Positions 10,045 to 18,957 of a DNA stretch of 64,000 bases are shown piece after piece (position 1 is the stretch's first letter; the number at the start of each line of letters is the position of its first letter). The position numbers and the translations under genes were made by a program. The DNA lies in the NCBI RefSeq assembly GCF_000175215.2, contig NC_014817.1, positions 648,501-712,500 of the forward strand. Direction: 5' to 3'. The notes beneath the pieces were generated by a model. It searched no databases. It saw only the letters and a program-made list of their open reading frames with translations, and was not told the DNA's origin. The DNA is from Asticcacaulis excentricus CB 48 (lineage in GTDB: Bacteria > Pseudomonadota > Alphaproteobacteria > Caulobacterales > Caulobacteraceae).

Positions 10045-11500
10045 ATGCCGCCGGAACCTAAACGCATAGCCGTCGAACAGACGGCCCTCGCCGACAGTGC
10101 GCGGCCGAACCTATACGTCGTCTCCGATTCCGCAAGAGGCATAGCGGCGCTTGATCCGCGTTTTTCAGCGCAAACACCCCCGGTCGTCTGGCAGTGGGCA
10201 GCGCTGATGGTGTTAAGCCTTTCGTTGATAAGCGGTCTGTGGCTGGCGTTTGATGCGATGAAGCAATGTCTTTATGGGCTGTGCTGGGCGCTATTCATGA
10301 CAAACGCGACCCTCAGACTGACCGCCTCTCTTACCCCCCGCAGACCGCATACAGCACCGCCCCTGCCCGATAGCCAACTGCCTGTTTATACGGTGATTGT
10401 CGCGCTGTACACGGAAGCGGCCATCGCGCCGCAACTGATCACCGCCCTCGAAGCCCTCGACTCCGCGTCACCGGCTGGAAATTCTGTTTACTCTCGAAGA
10501 CGACGATGCAGAGACGCTGATTGCGTTTGAGCCCCTTCTGGATCGCGACCTCCATCCGCGGCGTCACCATATGCGAGTTGTCCGGGTCGAAAGCGGCATA
10601 CCCCTCACCAAGCCGCGCGCCCTGAACCTTGCGCTGTACCGCGCATGTGGTGATCTGTTGGCCATCTATGATGCCGAGGACATCCCGGCACCGTCGCAGT
10701 TGCGCGAAGCGGCCGCCGCTTTTGCCGATCTGCCCGCACACATCGCCTGCCTTCAGGCCCCATTGAGGCCTGCCGGATCACGCGGCTTCATCGCCCGACA
10801 GTTCGCCGCCGAATACGCCGTGCAATTCGACATGCTGTTGCCGGCCCTGCACCACTTCGGCCTGACCTTCCCACTGGGCGGCACCAGCAATCATTTTCGC
10901 GCCCCAGCGCTAAAGGCCGCCGGGGCCTGGGATGCCCACAATGTCACCGAAGACGCCGATCTGGCCTATCGTCTGGTTCGGCTTGGCTATGGCTGCGGCC
11001 TGATTGACGCCCCGACCCGCGAAAGCCCCCCTGAGGATACCCGGACCTGGCTGCCTCAGCGCACGCGCTGGATTAAGGGCCATATGCAAACCCTGCTGGT
11101 GCATACCCGCAGCCTTAGCGATTTACCCGTCATGACGGCCCTTGGCCTGATGTTCAGTCTCGGTTTGAACGTCTTCTCGGCTCTGTTCTACGCCCCGTTT
11201 ATGGCTCTGACGCTCTGTCAGGGATTATTGCATCTGTGGCAGCCCGATCTCGGTGGCGTAGGCTTGCCCGATCTGACCCTTCTCATGTGCGGGCGGGGCT
11301 TTGCGCAGATCGCGCTCGATACCGGAGCCAGCCGCGCCGGTTTGAAACTCAGCCTGTGGGATCGCCTGAGCCTGCCCGTCTATTGGGGCCTGCAATCCTT
11401 CGGTGCCTTGTTTGCCCTCTATCAACTCATGGCGCATCCCTTCCACTGGGACAAGACGGAACACGCGCCAACCGAGGGCGCGATTACAAACCCTTCATAG
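10045..11500 (+). pseudogene. Family 2 glycosyltransferase, disrupted by a +1 frameshift
   Basis: Two adjoining frames together encode one membrane glycosyltransferase of about 484 aa. The first (10045-10470) has an N-terminal hydrophobic segment and LPVYTVIVALYTEAAIAPQL, the start of a GT-A fold. The second (from 10472) continues RLEILFTLEDDDAETLIAF, KPRALNLALY, IYDAEDIPAPSQLR (DxD-like), FPLGGTSNHFR, NVTEDADLAYRL and LPQRTRWIKG (QxxRW), followed by C-terminal helices. One additional C at 10471-10472 (TCACCGG where TCACGG would keep frame) separates them; without correction the first frame stops at 10530. GGGGGGAAAC precedes the ATG. Conservation on both sides of the break suggests a recent mutation or a sequence error. 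The family makes surface polysaccharides. Confidence 0.85.
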
Positions 11501-11550
11501 GTTTGACAGGAGGATTTGACGCGGACGGCGGCGGGCGGTATGGCCAGCGC

Positions 11551-12483
11551 ATGACCGAGATCAGCCCGACACCCCTGACCCTGCGCACCCAACCGTGGCG
11601 CGACTATGCCCTGATTGATTCCGGCAAGGGGCTTAAGCTGGAACGATATGGCGACTATCTGGTCATCCGGCCAGAGCCGCAATGCTGGTGGTCGCCGAAA
11701 TATCCAGACCTGTGGGACAAGGCCGACGCGGTTTTCGACGCCGAAAACGAGGACGAGGATGGTGGTCGCTGGTCGTTCCGCCGCCGCCCGGACGAGCAAT
11801 GGGCCTTGGGCTATGACCGCGTCAAATTTTATGGCCGCTTCACCGCCTTCCGTCACCTTGCCTTCTTCCCGGAACAGGCCGCCAACTGGGCGTGGCAGAA
11901 AACCGCCATCGAAGCGCGCAACGATCAGCCGCGCGTCCTCAATCTGTTTGGCTATACCGGCGTGGCCAGTCTGGTTTGTGCGGCCGCCGGGGCGCGCGTC
12001 ACCCACGTTGATGCCTCCAAAAAGTCCGTCGCCTATGCCCGCGACAATGCCGCCCTGTCGGGCATGGCGGACGCCCCGATACGCTGGATCGTCGAAGACG
12101 CCCGCAAATACGTGCAGCGCGAGGTCAAGCGTGGCTCGAAATACGAAGGCATTATTCTCGATCCGCCGAAATATGGGCGCGGCCCAACCGGCGAGGTATG
12201 GCGGCTGTTCGAAGACCTGCCCGAACTGCTCGAATTGTGCGCGCAGCTTCTGTCAGATGACGCGGCCTTCTTCCTGCTTAATGCCTATGCGGCGCGCGTC
12301 TCAGGGCCGGCTCTGGCACACCTGATGGCCGAAACCATTGGCCGGCGTCCCGGCCGCATCGACTATGGTGAACTGACCCTGTGCGAAGACCCGAAGACGC
12401 CGAAGGGCGCAAAGGCATCCCCGGTCGCCCCGCGTGAATTCGGCATGTCCTTCTTTGCGCGCTGGATAAAGGACCCGGTCTAA
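11551..12483 (+). CDS. Class I SAM-dependent methyltransferase (RlmI-like, no PUA domain)
   Basis: A 310-residue methyltransferase. The SAM site is VLNLFGYTGVASLVCAAAGA with HVDASKKSVAYARDNAAL as motif II, and ILDPPKYGRGP is the catalytic DPPxY motif typical of amino-group or C5 RNA methyltransferases. It resembles the catalytic half of the 23S rRNA methyltransferases RlmI/RlmK but lacks an N-terminal PUA domain. The N-terminal 110 residues (WWSPKYPDLWDKADAVF, GYDRVKFYGRFTAFRHLAFF) form a family-specific region. The open frame extends upstream into the glycosyltransferase, but ATG 11551 is the only plausible start. It is followed after four bases by a second RNA methyltransferase, probably in one operon. 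Confidence 0.85.
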   Translation: MTEISPTPLTLRTQPWRDYALIDSGKGLKLERYGDYLVIRPEPQCWWSPKYPDLWDKADAVFDAENEDEDGGRWSFRRRPDEQWALGYDRVKFYGRFTAFRHLAFFPEQAANWAWQKTAIEARNDQPRVLNLFGYTGVASLVCAAAGARVTHVDASKKSVAYARDNAALSGMADAPIRWIVEDARKYVQREVKRGSKYEGIILDPPKYGRGPTGEVWRLFEDLPELLELCAQLLSDDAAFFLLNAYAARVSGPALAHLMAETIGRRPGRIDYGELTLCEDPKTPKGAKASPVAPREFGMSFFARWIKDPV

Positions 12484-12487
12484 GCTC

Positions 12488-13282
12488 ATGTCTATAAAGC
12501 AGATTACCTCCCTAACTAACCAGACGATCAAGGACATCCGAGCCCTGCACATGCGCAAGGAGCGCGAGGCCACCAGGCAGTTTCTGGCCGAGGGTCTGAA
12601 GATCATTATCGACGCGCTGGATCAGGGGATTGCGCCGCAAATCCTGATTTATGGCAAGGACGCCGACCATCACCCGCTGCTTCAGCGCGCCATTGACGAG
12701 ACGCTGAAAGCCCGCGGTCAGGTGCTGGAGGTCACACGTGACATCCTCGAAAAAATCTCGCGCAAGGAAAACCCGCAGATGGTGCTGGCGGTCTTTGCTC
12801 AGCGCATCCGGCGTTTGTCAGAGATCGACCCGGACAGCCATGAGGTTTGGGTGGCGCTGGAGCAGGTGCGTGATCCCGGCAATCTGGGGACCATCATCCG
12901 CACCGCCGACGCGGCGGCCATTGGCGGCGTCATCCTGATCGGTGACTGCGTCGATCCGTTCAGCGTCGAAACCGTGCGCGCCACCATGGGTTCGATCTTC
13001 GCTCTGCCCATCGTCAAGTGCACGCGCGAAGAATTTATCGCCGATCGCGGCCGCTGGACGGGTTCGGTCGTCGGCACGCTACTGACCGCCAAACACGATC
13101 ACCGCAGCGCGCCGTACAAGCGCCCGACCCTGTTACTGATGGGCACCGAACAGTCGGGCCTGACACCGGAGATTGCCGATACCTGCGATCTGCACGTCAA
13201 GATCCCGATGCGGGGGCGCGCCGACAGCCTCAACCTGTCGGTGGCCACTGGCATTATGATTTACGCCGCCTGCGGCCTGTAA
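12488..13282 (+). CDS. TrmH/SpoU-family RNA 2'-O-methyltransferase
   Basis: A 264-residue SPOUT-class enzyme that methylates ribose 2'-O in rRNA or tRNA. An N-terminal substrate-binding domain (TSLTNQTIKDIRALHMRKER, FLAEGLKII) precedes the knotted catalytic domain with the three family motifs: EQVRDPGNLGTIIRTADA, LLMGTEQSGLTPE and IPMRGRADSLNLSVATGI. It resembles the RlmB/TsnR group; the target nucleotide cannot be told. It begins four bases after the preceding methyltransferase and ends just before a strong terminator, so the two form a transcription unit. Confidence 0.92.
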   Translation: MSIKQITSLTNQTIKDIRALHMRKEREATRQFLAEGLKIIIDALDQGIAPQILIYGKDADHHPLLQRAIDETLKARGQVLEVTRDILEKISRKENPQMVLAVFAQRIRRLSEIDPDSHEVWVALEQVRDPGNLGTIIRTADAAAIGGVILIGDCVDPFSVETVRATMGSIFALPIVKCTREEFIADRGRWTGSVVGTLLTAKHDHRSAPYKRPTLLLMGTEQSGLTPEIADTCDLHVKIPMRGRADSLNLSVATGIMIYAACGL

Positions 13283-13289
13283 CCCACCT

Positions 13290-13335
13290 CTTATACCAGC
13301 GGTCATAAGAATGACCGCTGGTATAAGCATTTTTT
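13290..13335 (+). terminator. Perfect 17-bp hairpin terminator
   Basis: CTTATACCAGCGGTCAT (13290-13306) pairs perfectly with 13311-13327 across an AAGA loop, and a T run (TTTTTT) begins at about 13330. It lies eight bases after the TrmH-family stop codon. The stem is unusually long and symmetrical for a simple terminator, so it may be a copy of a dispersed palindrome. Confidence 0.8.
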
Positions 13336-13560
13336 CAGCTCACGCGCCGCATGGCTCCTCGCATAGGCTCGGGCGGGCAGTCGCCATTGCCAACAGCGAC
13401 ACAGTCAAATCAATCGCAGTTGGTATGAGCCTGTCTATCGAACCGACGGGTTTCATTACATATTTGTCATTCAGTTTGCGTTCAGATTCAGGGCAGTATG
13501 TCTTAGGTGGGGCTTGGGCTGGGTGCTTGGTCCCCTGTATCACTAATGGGATCAACACCA

Positions 13561-13701
13561 ATGAAACTGACCTTGAAACATCTGGCGGTAGCGGCCTTGG
13601 CCGTGACGCTTTCCGGATGCCTGATGTATCTGGAAGGGAAGGCCGACGACAGCCAGGCCTTGCAGCCCAAAAGCGCTCTTACCCTTAAAACGCGCGGATA
13701 A
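13561..13701 (+). CDS. Small lipoprotein (46 aa)
   Basis: A very short predicted lipoprotein. MKLTLKHLAVAALAVTLSGC is a complete lipoprotein signal with lipobox LSGC, so the mature peptide begins at Cys20 (CLMYLEGKADDSQALQ) and has only 27 residues. I do not recognise a family. A second lipoprotein of the same size and layout begins 39 bases downstream, so the two may be co-expressed or derived by duplication. The upstream 230 bases (from 13331) hold no other gene and presumably the promoter. The ribosome-binding site is weak (GGGATC). Confidence 0.6.
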   Translation: MKLTLKHLAVAALAVTLSGCLMYLEGKADDSQALQPKSALTLKTRG

Positions 13702-13740
13702 ACCGCCGTTCCTTCCTCCCTTTACCCAGAAAGATCAGAC

Positions 13741-13884
13741 ATGAAATCGCTTATGCTCAAAGTGGCCGCCCTCACAGTCCTCGCCGCCAGCCTGTCGGGC
13801 TGCGTCGTCATCGTCAAGGACGATCAGTCAAAGCCCATCCACAACCACGAAACCAAGACGACGACGACCAAGACTCAGGCGTAG
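13741..13884 (+). CDS. Small lipoprotein (47 aa)
   Basis: MKSLMLKVAALTVLAASLSG then Cys21 form a lipoprotein signal peptide with lipobox SLSGC. The mature part is 27 residues: CVVIVKDDQSKPIHNHE followed by a threonine/lysine-rich tail. The layout matches the preceding 46-residue lipoprotein. The last ten bases overlap the 3' end of the convergent GST gene. No function can be assigned; small lipoproteins of this kind may sit in either membrane. A possible ribosome-binding site (AGAAAGA) lies upstream. Confidence 0.6.
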   Translation: MKSLMLKVAALTVLAASLSGCVVIVKDDQSKPIHNHETKTTTTKTQA

Positions 13885-14531
13885 TCGTAAGGCCCGCCAC
13901 GGGACAGGGCGCGTTGATAGGCGTCGCGGGCGTGGATACGTTCGACGAAGCCCCGCAACAGCGCGTTCTGTCCCGCCCCGGCGCGGCTCACCGCCGCCTC
14001 GACCGGGAAGCTCATCATGATGTCGGCGGCGCTCAACGCATTGCCCGCAAACCAGCCGGTGTCTTTCAGGGACGCCTCCCAGAAGGCCAGATGTGTCTTC
14101 AGACCCGGCGTGACCATCTTGGCTTCTAATCCCTTGGCGATCAGCCCGGCTATCGGGCGGATCAGCCCCGGCACCCTGGCCGGAAGCTGGCTGGTGATTA
14201 GTTTCAGCAGCAATAGCGGCATGGCCGACCCTTCGGCATAGTGCAGCCAGTAGCGCATCAGAAGCCGCGCCTTCGGGTCTGCGGGTACCAGACGCCCTTG
14301 GCCATAGGTTTCCAGAATATAGTCCACAATCGCACCCGTTTCGGCGATGGTCAGGCCGTTATCCGTGATTACCGGCGACTTGCCGAGCGGATGGATGGCC
14401 TTCAGTTCGGGCGGCGCGAACATGTCCGGATCGCGCTGATAACGCACGATCTCATAGTCGAGACCCAGTTCTTCCAGAAGCCACAGCACGCGCTGCGAAC
14501 GCGAATTATTCAGGTGATGGACGGTGATCAT
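13875..14531 (-). CDS. Glutathione S-transferase family protein
   Basis: A 218-residue cytosolic GST. The thioredoxin-like N-terminal domain shows ITVHHLNNSRSQRVLWLLEE (with the conserved Ser-Arg near residue 10), the cis-proline region LGKSPVITDNG and the glutathione-contacting AETGAIVDYILE. A helical C-terminal domain follows with ALSAADIMMSFP. It probably conjugates or reduces an electrophile; the substrate is unknown. AGGAG lies six bases before the ATG. It is 42 bases downstream of hrpB on the same strand, possibly co-transcribed. Confidence 0.9.
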   Translation of the reverse strand: MITVHHLNNSRSQRVLWLLEELGLDYEIVRYQRDPDMFAPPELKAIHPLGKSPVITDNGLTIAETGAIVDYILETYGQGRLVPADPKARLLMRYWLHYAEGSAMPLLLLKLITSQLPARVPGLIRPIAGLIAKGLEAKMVTPGLKTHLAFWEASLKDTGWFAGNALSAADIMMSFPVEAAVSRAGAGQNALLRGFVERIHARDAYQRALSRGGPYDYA

Positions 14532-14573
14532 GGCAACTCCTGTGGCTTATACGTGGGGGGTGAGATCATGGTT

Positions 14574-17060
14574 TTACGTGCCGCGCGGCTTGGCCCGCGT
14601 CGTGGGGTCAGCATCGCGCGGGTTTTCCGGCCAGACGTGACGCGGATAGCGGCCCTTCATATCGCTGCGCACCTCCGCCCATGAGCCGTCCCAGAAGGCG
14701 GGCAGGTTTTTGGTAATCTGGATAGGCCGATGCGCCGGCGACAACAGGGCGAGCGTCAGCGGCGTCCGCTGCGGTCCCACCACGGGGTGCTGCGTCACGC
14801 CATATAGTTCCTGCACCCGCACCTCCAGCCGCGGCCCGCCTTCGGCCCCATAGTCGATGCGGATATTCGACCCTGTCGGCATCCGCCAGTGTTCGGGCGC
14901 CAGTGCATCGAGTGCGCGTTGCTGCTCGTAATCGAGCCGCCCCAGCAGGGCCTGAGATACGTCGCTGGCACTTAGCGACAGCAATGGCCGCCCCGCCGCG
15001 TAGGGCCCCAGCCAGTCGGCCAGACCGCTCAGGAGAGCCTCATCCGACATATCGGGCCAGGTGGAGTCCTGTGCGTGCAGAAAATTGACCCGCGCGCGCA
15101 AGCTTTCGGCATTTTCGGAAAACTTTAGTACTTTCAGACCCTTGGTGCGGATTTCCTCAGCCTCAGCTTCAATCAGCAATTCCGGCGGCACTGAGGGTAA
15201 AGGCTGGCTCGACAGGATCAGTTCACCGAACCGCACCTGCGCCAGCGCGCGATAGCGGCCATTAAAGCGCTCCAGCACAGTGCGCTTTTCGAGCCGGTCG
15301 GCAAACAGGGTCAGCACCTCGGCCTCGCTCAGGGCCGCCCCCAGCAGCACGCGGTCGCGCCCGGCCCCACCGCCCAGATCACCCACCGCCACATAGGCCG
15401 CTCGCGCCAGCGGATCGTGTTCATCGACATAGACGCCGCGCCCGTTGGCCATGACAAATTCTCCGGCCTTCCCCCTCGCCTTGGCCACACGCTCCGGGAA
15501 ACATTCGGCCAGCAGGGCGTGGACCGATTTGACGGAGGTTTGTGCGGATTTTGCATCCTTCGGCAGATCACGCACCAGTTGCCCGGCCAGCCGCGCCCAG
15601 GTCTGCGCCAGTTGCCGCGCCTGCGTCACCTTGGGCGAACGCTCCTTCGACAGGCCCTCCAGCCGCAAATCGAGGTCGGTCGCCTTGCCCGCCAGACCGT
15701 TTTCCGACAACAGCACGGCAAGCGCCGCCCCCTGATCGCTCAGACCGTCGCGCGCCGCCAGCAACAGCATGTGCCCCAGACGCGGCGACATTGGAAGCCG
15801 CCCGACCAGCCGCCCGTGCGGCGTCACCTCTCCCTTCGCATCAAGAATGTCCAGCCCGCGCAACACCTTCTCGGCTTCCTGCAAAGCGGCTTTGGGCGGG
15901 TGGTCGAGCAAAGCCAGCCCCTCGGTCGATTTTGCGCCCCACACGCGCAGGTCGAGCACCAGCCGCGACAGGTCGGTATCGAGGATTTCCGGTCGCGCAA
16001 AGGGGATCAGCGACCGATCGTTTTCTTCGTCCCACAGTCGGTAGCAGTCGCCCGCCTGCGTCCGCCCGGCCCGTCCGCGCCGCTGATCAGCGGCGGCCTT
16101 CGACACGCGCTCGGTCACCATGCGCACCACACCGCGCGCCGCATCGAAGCGCCCCAACCGCGCCACGCCGCTATCGACCACCATCGACACCTTGTCGAGC
16201 GTCAGCGAGGTTTCGGCAATGGCCGTGGCCAGCACGATGCGCGGTGTGGCGGGGGCGTTTTTGGCCAGCACGCGCGTCTGGTCCTTCGCCTCCATCGCGC
16301 CATAGAGCTTGTGCACCTCAATGGCCGGAGACAGGCTCTTTTCGGCCAGCAGCGTCGCCACGCGGTGGATTTCACCCTGCCCCGGCAGGAAGACCAGCAT
16401 CGTCTCGGCGCGCTCCGGTGTTAGCTTGGCCGCGACACGCGCCACGACCTTCGCTACATCCTCTTCCAGCCGCAGAGTCTGATCGCGGCCGGTATAGTGG
16501 GTGGTCACCGGAAAGGCGCGGCCCAGCGAATGAAACACCTCGGCATCGGGCAGGACGCCCCGGACGCGCTCCCCATCCAGTGTCGCCGACATGACAAGCA
16601 GGCGCAGATCGTCGCGCAGGACGCTCTGGCTGTCGCGGGCGAAGGCCAGCCCCAGATCAGCTTCGAGGCTGCGTTCGTGAAATTCATCGAAAATGACGCA
16701 GCCAATGCCGTCCAGCGCCGGATCATCGACAATCAGCCGCGAAAACACCCCTTCGGTGACGACTTCGATGCGCGTCTGTTTCGATACCCGGCTGTCGCCG
16801 CGCACGCGGTAGCCGACCGTCTGCCCCACAGGCTCGCCTAAGACCTCGGCCATACGCATGGCCGCCGCCCGCGCCGCCAGCCGTCGCGGCTCAAGCATGA
16901 CGATCTTTTGCCCGGCCAGCCACGCCTCATCCAGCAGGGCCAAAGGCACGCCCGTCGTCTTCCCCGCCCCCGGCGGTGCAATCAGGATGGCGGTCGTGCG
17001 CTCAGCCAGAAAAGCCCTCAGCGGCACAAAAATCTCTTCGATAGGCAGCATATGCCTCAT
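14574..17060 (-). CDS. hrpB: ATP-dependent helicase HrpB
   Basis: An 828-residue DEAH-type helicase. Motif I is APPGAGKTTGVPLALL, motif Ia LEPRRLAARAAA, motif II DEFHERS (DEFH rather than DEAH, as usual in HrpB), motif III SATL, motif V LATAIAETSLT and motif VI DQRRGRAGR. The helicase-associated region and the HrpB C-terminal domain (PRLEVRVQELYGVTQHP, TPLTLALLSPAHRPIQIT) follow. Its physiological substrate is not well known. The start may be 17060 or ATG 17051. It is divergent from the amino-acid permease. Confidence 0.95.
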   Translation of the reverse strand: MRHMLPIEEIFVPLRAFLAERTTAILIAPPGAGKTTGVPLALLDEAWLAGQKIVMLEPRRLAARAAAMRMAEVLGEPVGQTVGYRVRGDSRVSKQTRIEVVTEGVFSRLIVDDPALDGIGCVIFDEFHERSLEADLGLAFARDSQSVLRDDLRLLVMSATLDGERVRGVLPDAEVFHSLGRAFPVTTHYTGRDQTLRLEEDVAKVVARVAAKLTPERAETMLVFLPGQGEIHRVATLLAEKSLSPAIEVHKLYGAMEAKDQTRVLAKNAPATPRIVLATAIAETSLTLDKVSMVVDSGVARLGRFDAARGVVRMVTERVSKAAADQRRGRAGRTQAGDCYRLWDEENDRSLIPFARPEILDTDLSRLVLDLRVWGAKSTEGLALLDHPPKAALQEAEKVLRGLDILDAKGEVTPHGRLVGRLPMSPRLGHMLLLAARDGLSDQGAALAVLLSENGLAGKATDLDLRLEGLSKERSPKVTQARQLAQTWARLAGQLVRDLPKDAKSAQTSVKSVHALLAECFPERVAKARGKAGEFVMANGRGVYVDEHDPLARAAYVAVGDLGGGAGRDRVLLGAALSEAEVLTLFADRLEKRTVLERFNGRYRALAQVRFGELILSSQPLPSVPPELLIEAEAEEIRTKGLKVLKFSENAESLRARVNFLHAQDSTWPDMSDEALLSGLADWLGPYAAGRPLLSLSASDVSQALLGRLDYEQQRALDALAPEHWRMPTGSNIRIDYGAEGGPRLEVRVQELYGVTQHPVVGPQRTPLTLALLSPAHRPIQITKNLPAFWDGSWAEVRSDMKGRYPRHVWPENPRDADPTTRAKPRGT

Positions 17061-17244
17061 CTACTCCGATTTGGGGCAAAGTGTGAGCGTCCTTTGTCGG
17101 CAATCCCAAACAGTTTGCAGACGCAAGGCGCGAAATGTGTAAATATATGTCGTTGCCAAAGCGACAAGATGACGTTAGCGTCACGGTTTCGTTAAGGGTT
17201 TGCGTCAGGGCGCAGCCCCTTCTGTCGCACCATTTGGGGGACGC

Positions 17245-18885
17245 ATGTCCAATATATTTGCTCGGCTGGGCCTGAAAAAGTCCATCGCCAAGATTCAGGC
17301 GGAAGCGGCCAAGAGCCCGCTCAAGCGCACGCTCGGCCCGATCAACCTGATGTCTCTGGGCGTCGGGGCCATTATCGGCGCCGGTATCTTCGTCCTGACC
17401 GGACAGGTCGCTTCGGCCAATGCCGGTCCGGCGATCATGATTTCCTTCGTTGTGGCCGGTATAGCCTGCGCGCTTGCCGGCCTTTGTTATGCCGAACTGT
17501 CCTCGACCATGCCGGTATCGGGCTCGGCCTATACCTATGCCTATGGCACGATGGGCGAAGTCTTCGCGTGGATCATGGGCTGGCTGCTGGTGCTGGAATA
17601 CGGCATCGCCGCATCGACCGTCGCCGTCGGATGGTCCGGCTATGTGGTCAGTCTTCTGGCAGATTTTGGGGTCCACCTACCAGCTCTGGCGGGAGGCGAC
17701 CCCTCGCACCCGGCGGCCATGTGGGCGACGCCGCTGGTTCAGGCCGTGACCAATGACTCCGGGCACACTACTATGATGATGACCGGCACCTTCAACCTGA
17801 TCGCCGCCATCGGTATTGCTCTGGTGACGGGCCTGCTGATTCTGGGCGTGTCGGAATCGGCCAATGTCAACAACGCCATCGTCGTCCTGAAGATCATCGT
17901 GCTTCTGGCCTTCATCGCGGTGGGCGTCACCTATATCAATCCGGCCAACTGGCACCCCTTCATCCCTGAGCCGACCGGCAATCCGGGCGAGTTTGGCATC
18001 AGCGGCATCTTCCGTGGCGCGGCCATCATCTTCTTCGCCTATGTCGGCTTCGAAGCCGTGTCCACCGCCGCCGCCGAAGCCAAAAACCCGTCGCGCGATG
18101 TGCCCGTCGGCATTCTGGGGGCGCTGATCATCTGTACCCTCATCTACATGGCCGTGGCCGCTGTCATGACCGGCGTTGTTCCTTACAAGGAACTGGCCAG
18201 CCCCGCCCCAATCGCGGTGGCTATCGACCGTATGGCCCTGACCTGGGCCGACTTTTCGGCCCCTTGGACAGAATCCGGCACCATGAACGCCATCAGCCTG
18301 CTGATCAAAATCGGCGCTGTGGCCGGCCTGTCATCGGTGATGCTGGTCCTGTGCTTCGGTCAGACCCGCATCTTCTACACCATGGCGCGCGACGGCCTGA
18401 TCCCCGCCGTCTTCGCCAAGATCCACCCGAAGTTCCGCACGCCGTGGCTGGGCACCATCGTTCTGGGCATCATGATCGCCATTGCGGCGGCCTTCCTGCC
18501 GATCAGCCTGCTGGGTGATCTGGTGTCGCTGGGTACGGCGGTCGCCTTCTCGATCGTCTGCTTCTCGGTGATCTTCCTGCGCATTACCCACCCGGAAATG
18601 GAGCGTCCGTTCAAAGTGCCCGGTGGTATCTTCACGGCGGTCCTCGGCATTCTCGCCTGTCTATTCCTCGCCTGGCAGAACTTTGCGCCGATGGTCGATC
18701 ACGCCATGAAGGGCAACACCCTGCCGCTGACCATTCTGGTGGTCTACGCCATCGTCGGCGCGCTGATCTATGCCCTCTACGGTTTCTGGCAGTCGAAGCT
18801 GGCCAAGGGCATCGACATTACCGAAGACACCGATCTGGCATCTCCGGCCGAAGCCTTCGGCAAGGGCGTCGATGACGTGAAATAG
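17245..18885 (+). CDS. APC-superfamily amino acid permease (CAT type)
   Basis: A 546-residue inner-membrane transporter with about 12-14 hydrophobic helices, of the cationic amino-acid transporter subgroup. The opening LGPINLMSLGVGAIIGAGIF carries the GxGxIIGxGIF motif of helix 1, followed by AGLCYAELSSTMPVSGSAYT in helix 3 and FAYVGFEAVSTAAAEAKNP around helix 6. The real start at 17245 follows GGGGG; the open frame begins earlier at 17200. Substrate specificity is unknown. A TGACG/CGTCA inverted repeat at 17170-17183 lies in the divergent promoter region shared with hrpB and could be an operator. A terminator follows at 18910. Confidence 0.9.
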   Translation: MSNIFARLGLKKSIAKIQAEAAKSPLKRTLGPINLMSLGVGAIIGAGIFVLTGQVASANAGPAIMISFVVAGIACALAGLCYAELSSTMPVSGSAYTYAYGTMGEVFAWIMGWLLVLEYGIAASTVAVGWSGYVVSLLADFGVHLPALAGGDPSHPAAMWATPLVQAVTNDSGHTTMMMTGTFNLIAAIGIALVTGLLILGVSESANVNNAIVVLKIIVLLAFIAVGVTYINPANWHPFIPEPTGNPGEFGISGIFRGAAIIFFAYVGFEAVSTAAAEAKNPSRDVPVGILGALIICTLIYMAVAAVMTGVVPYKELASPAPIAVAIDRMALTWADFSAPWTESGTMNAISLLIKIGAVAGLSSVMLVLCFGQTRIFYTMARDGLIPAVFAKIHPKFRTPWLGTIVLGIMIAIAAAFLPISLLGDLVSLGTAVAFSIVCFSVIFLRITHPEMERPFKVPGGIFTAVLGILACLFLAWQNFAPMVDHAMKGNTLPLTILVVYAIVGALIYALYGFWQSKLAKGIDITEDTDLASPAEAFGKGVDDVK

Positions 18886-18909
18886 GCCGTCTGAGGCTTG
18901 TAGTTTATC

Positions 18910-18942
18910 AAGGCTCCGGTCATATCTGGCCGGAGCCTTTTC
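18910..18942 (+). terminator. Terminator after the amino acid permease
   Basis: AAGGCTCCGG (18910-18919) pairs with CCGGAGCCTT (18930-18939) across a ten-base loop, followed by TTC. It lies 24 bases after the permease stop codon and before the MBL-fold gene. Confidence 0.75.
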
Positions 18943-18957
18943 ATTGCCGGAAACCCG

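Noticed and set aside
13311..13688. 125-codon plus-strand frame between the TrmH-type gene and the lipoproteins
   Set aside because: Begins within a terminator hairpin and overlaps the better-supported lipoprotein gene in another frame.
17170..17183. TGACG/CGTCA inverted repeat upstream of the amino acid permease as a defined operator
   Set aside because: Too short and without a known matching regulator; mentioned only as a possibility in the permease entry.
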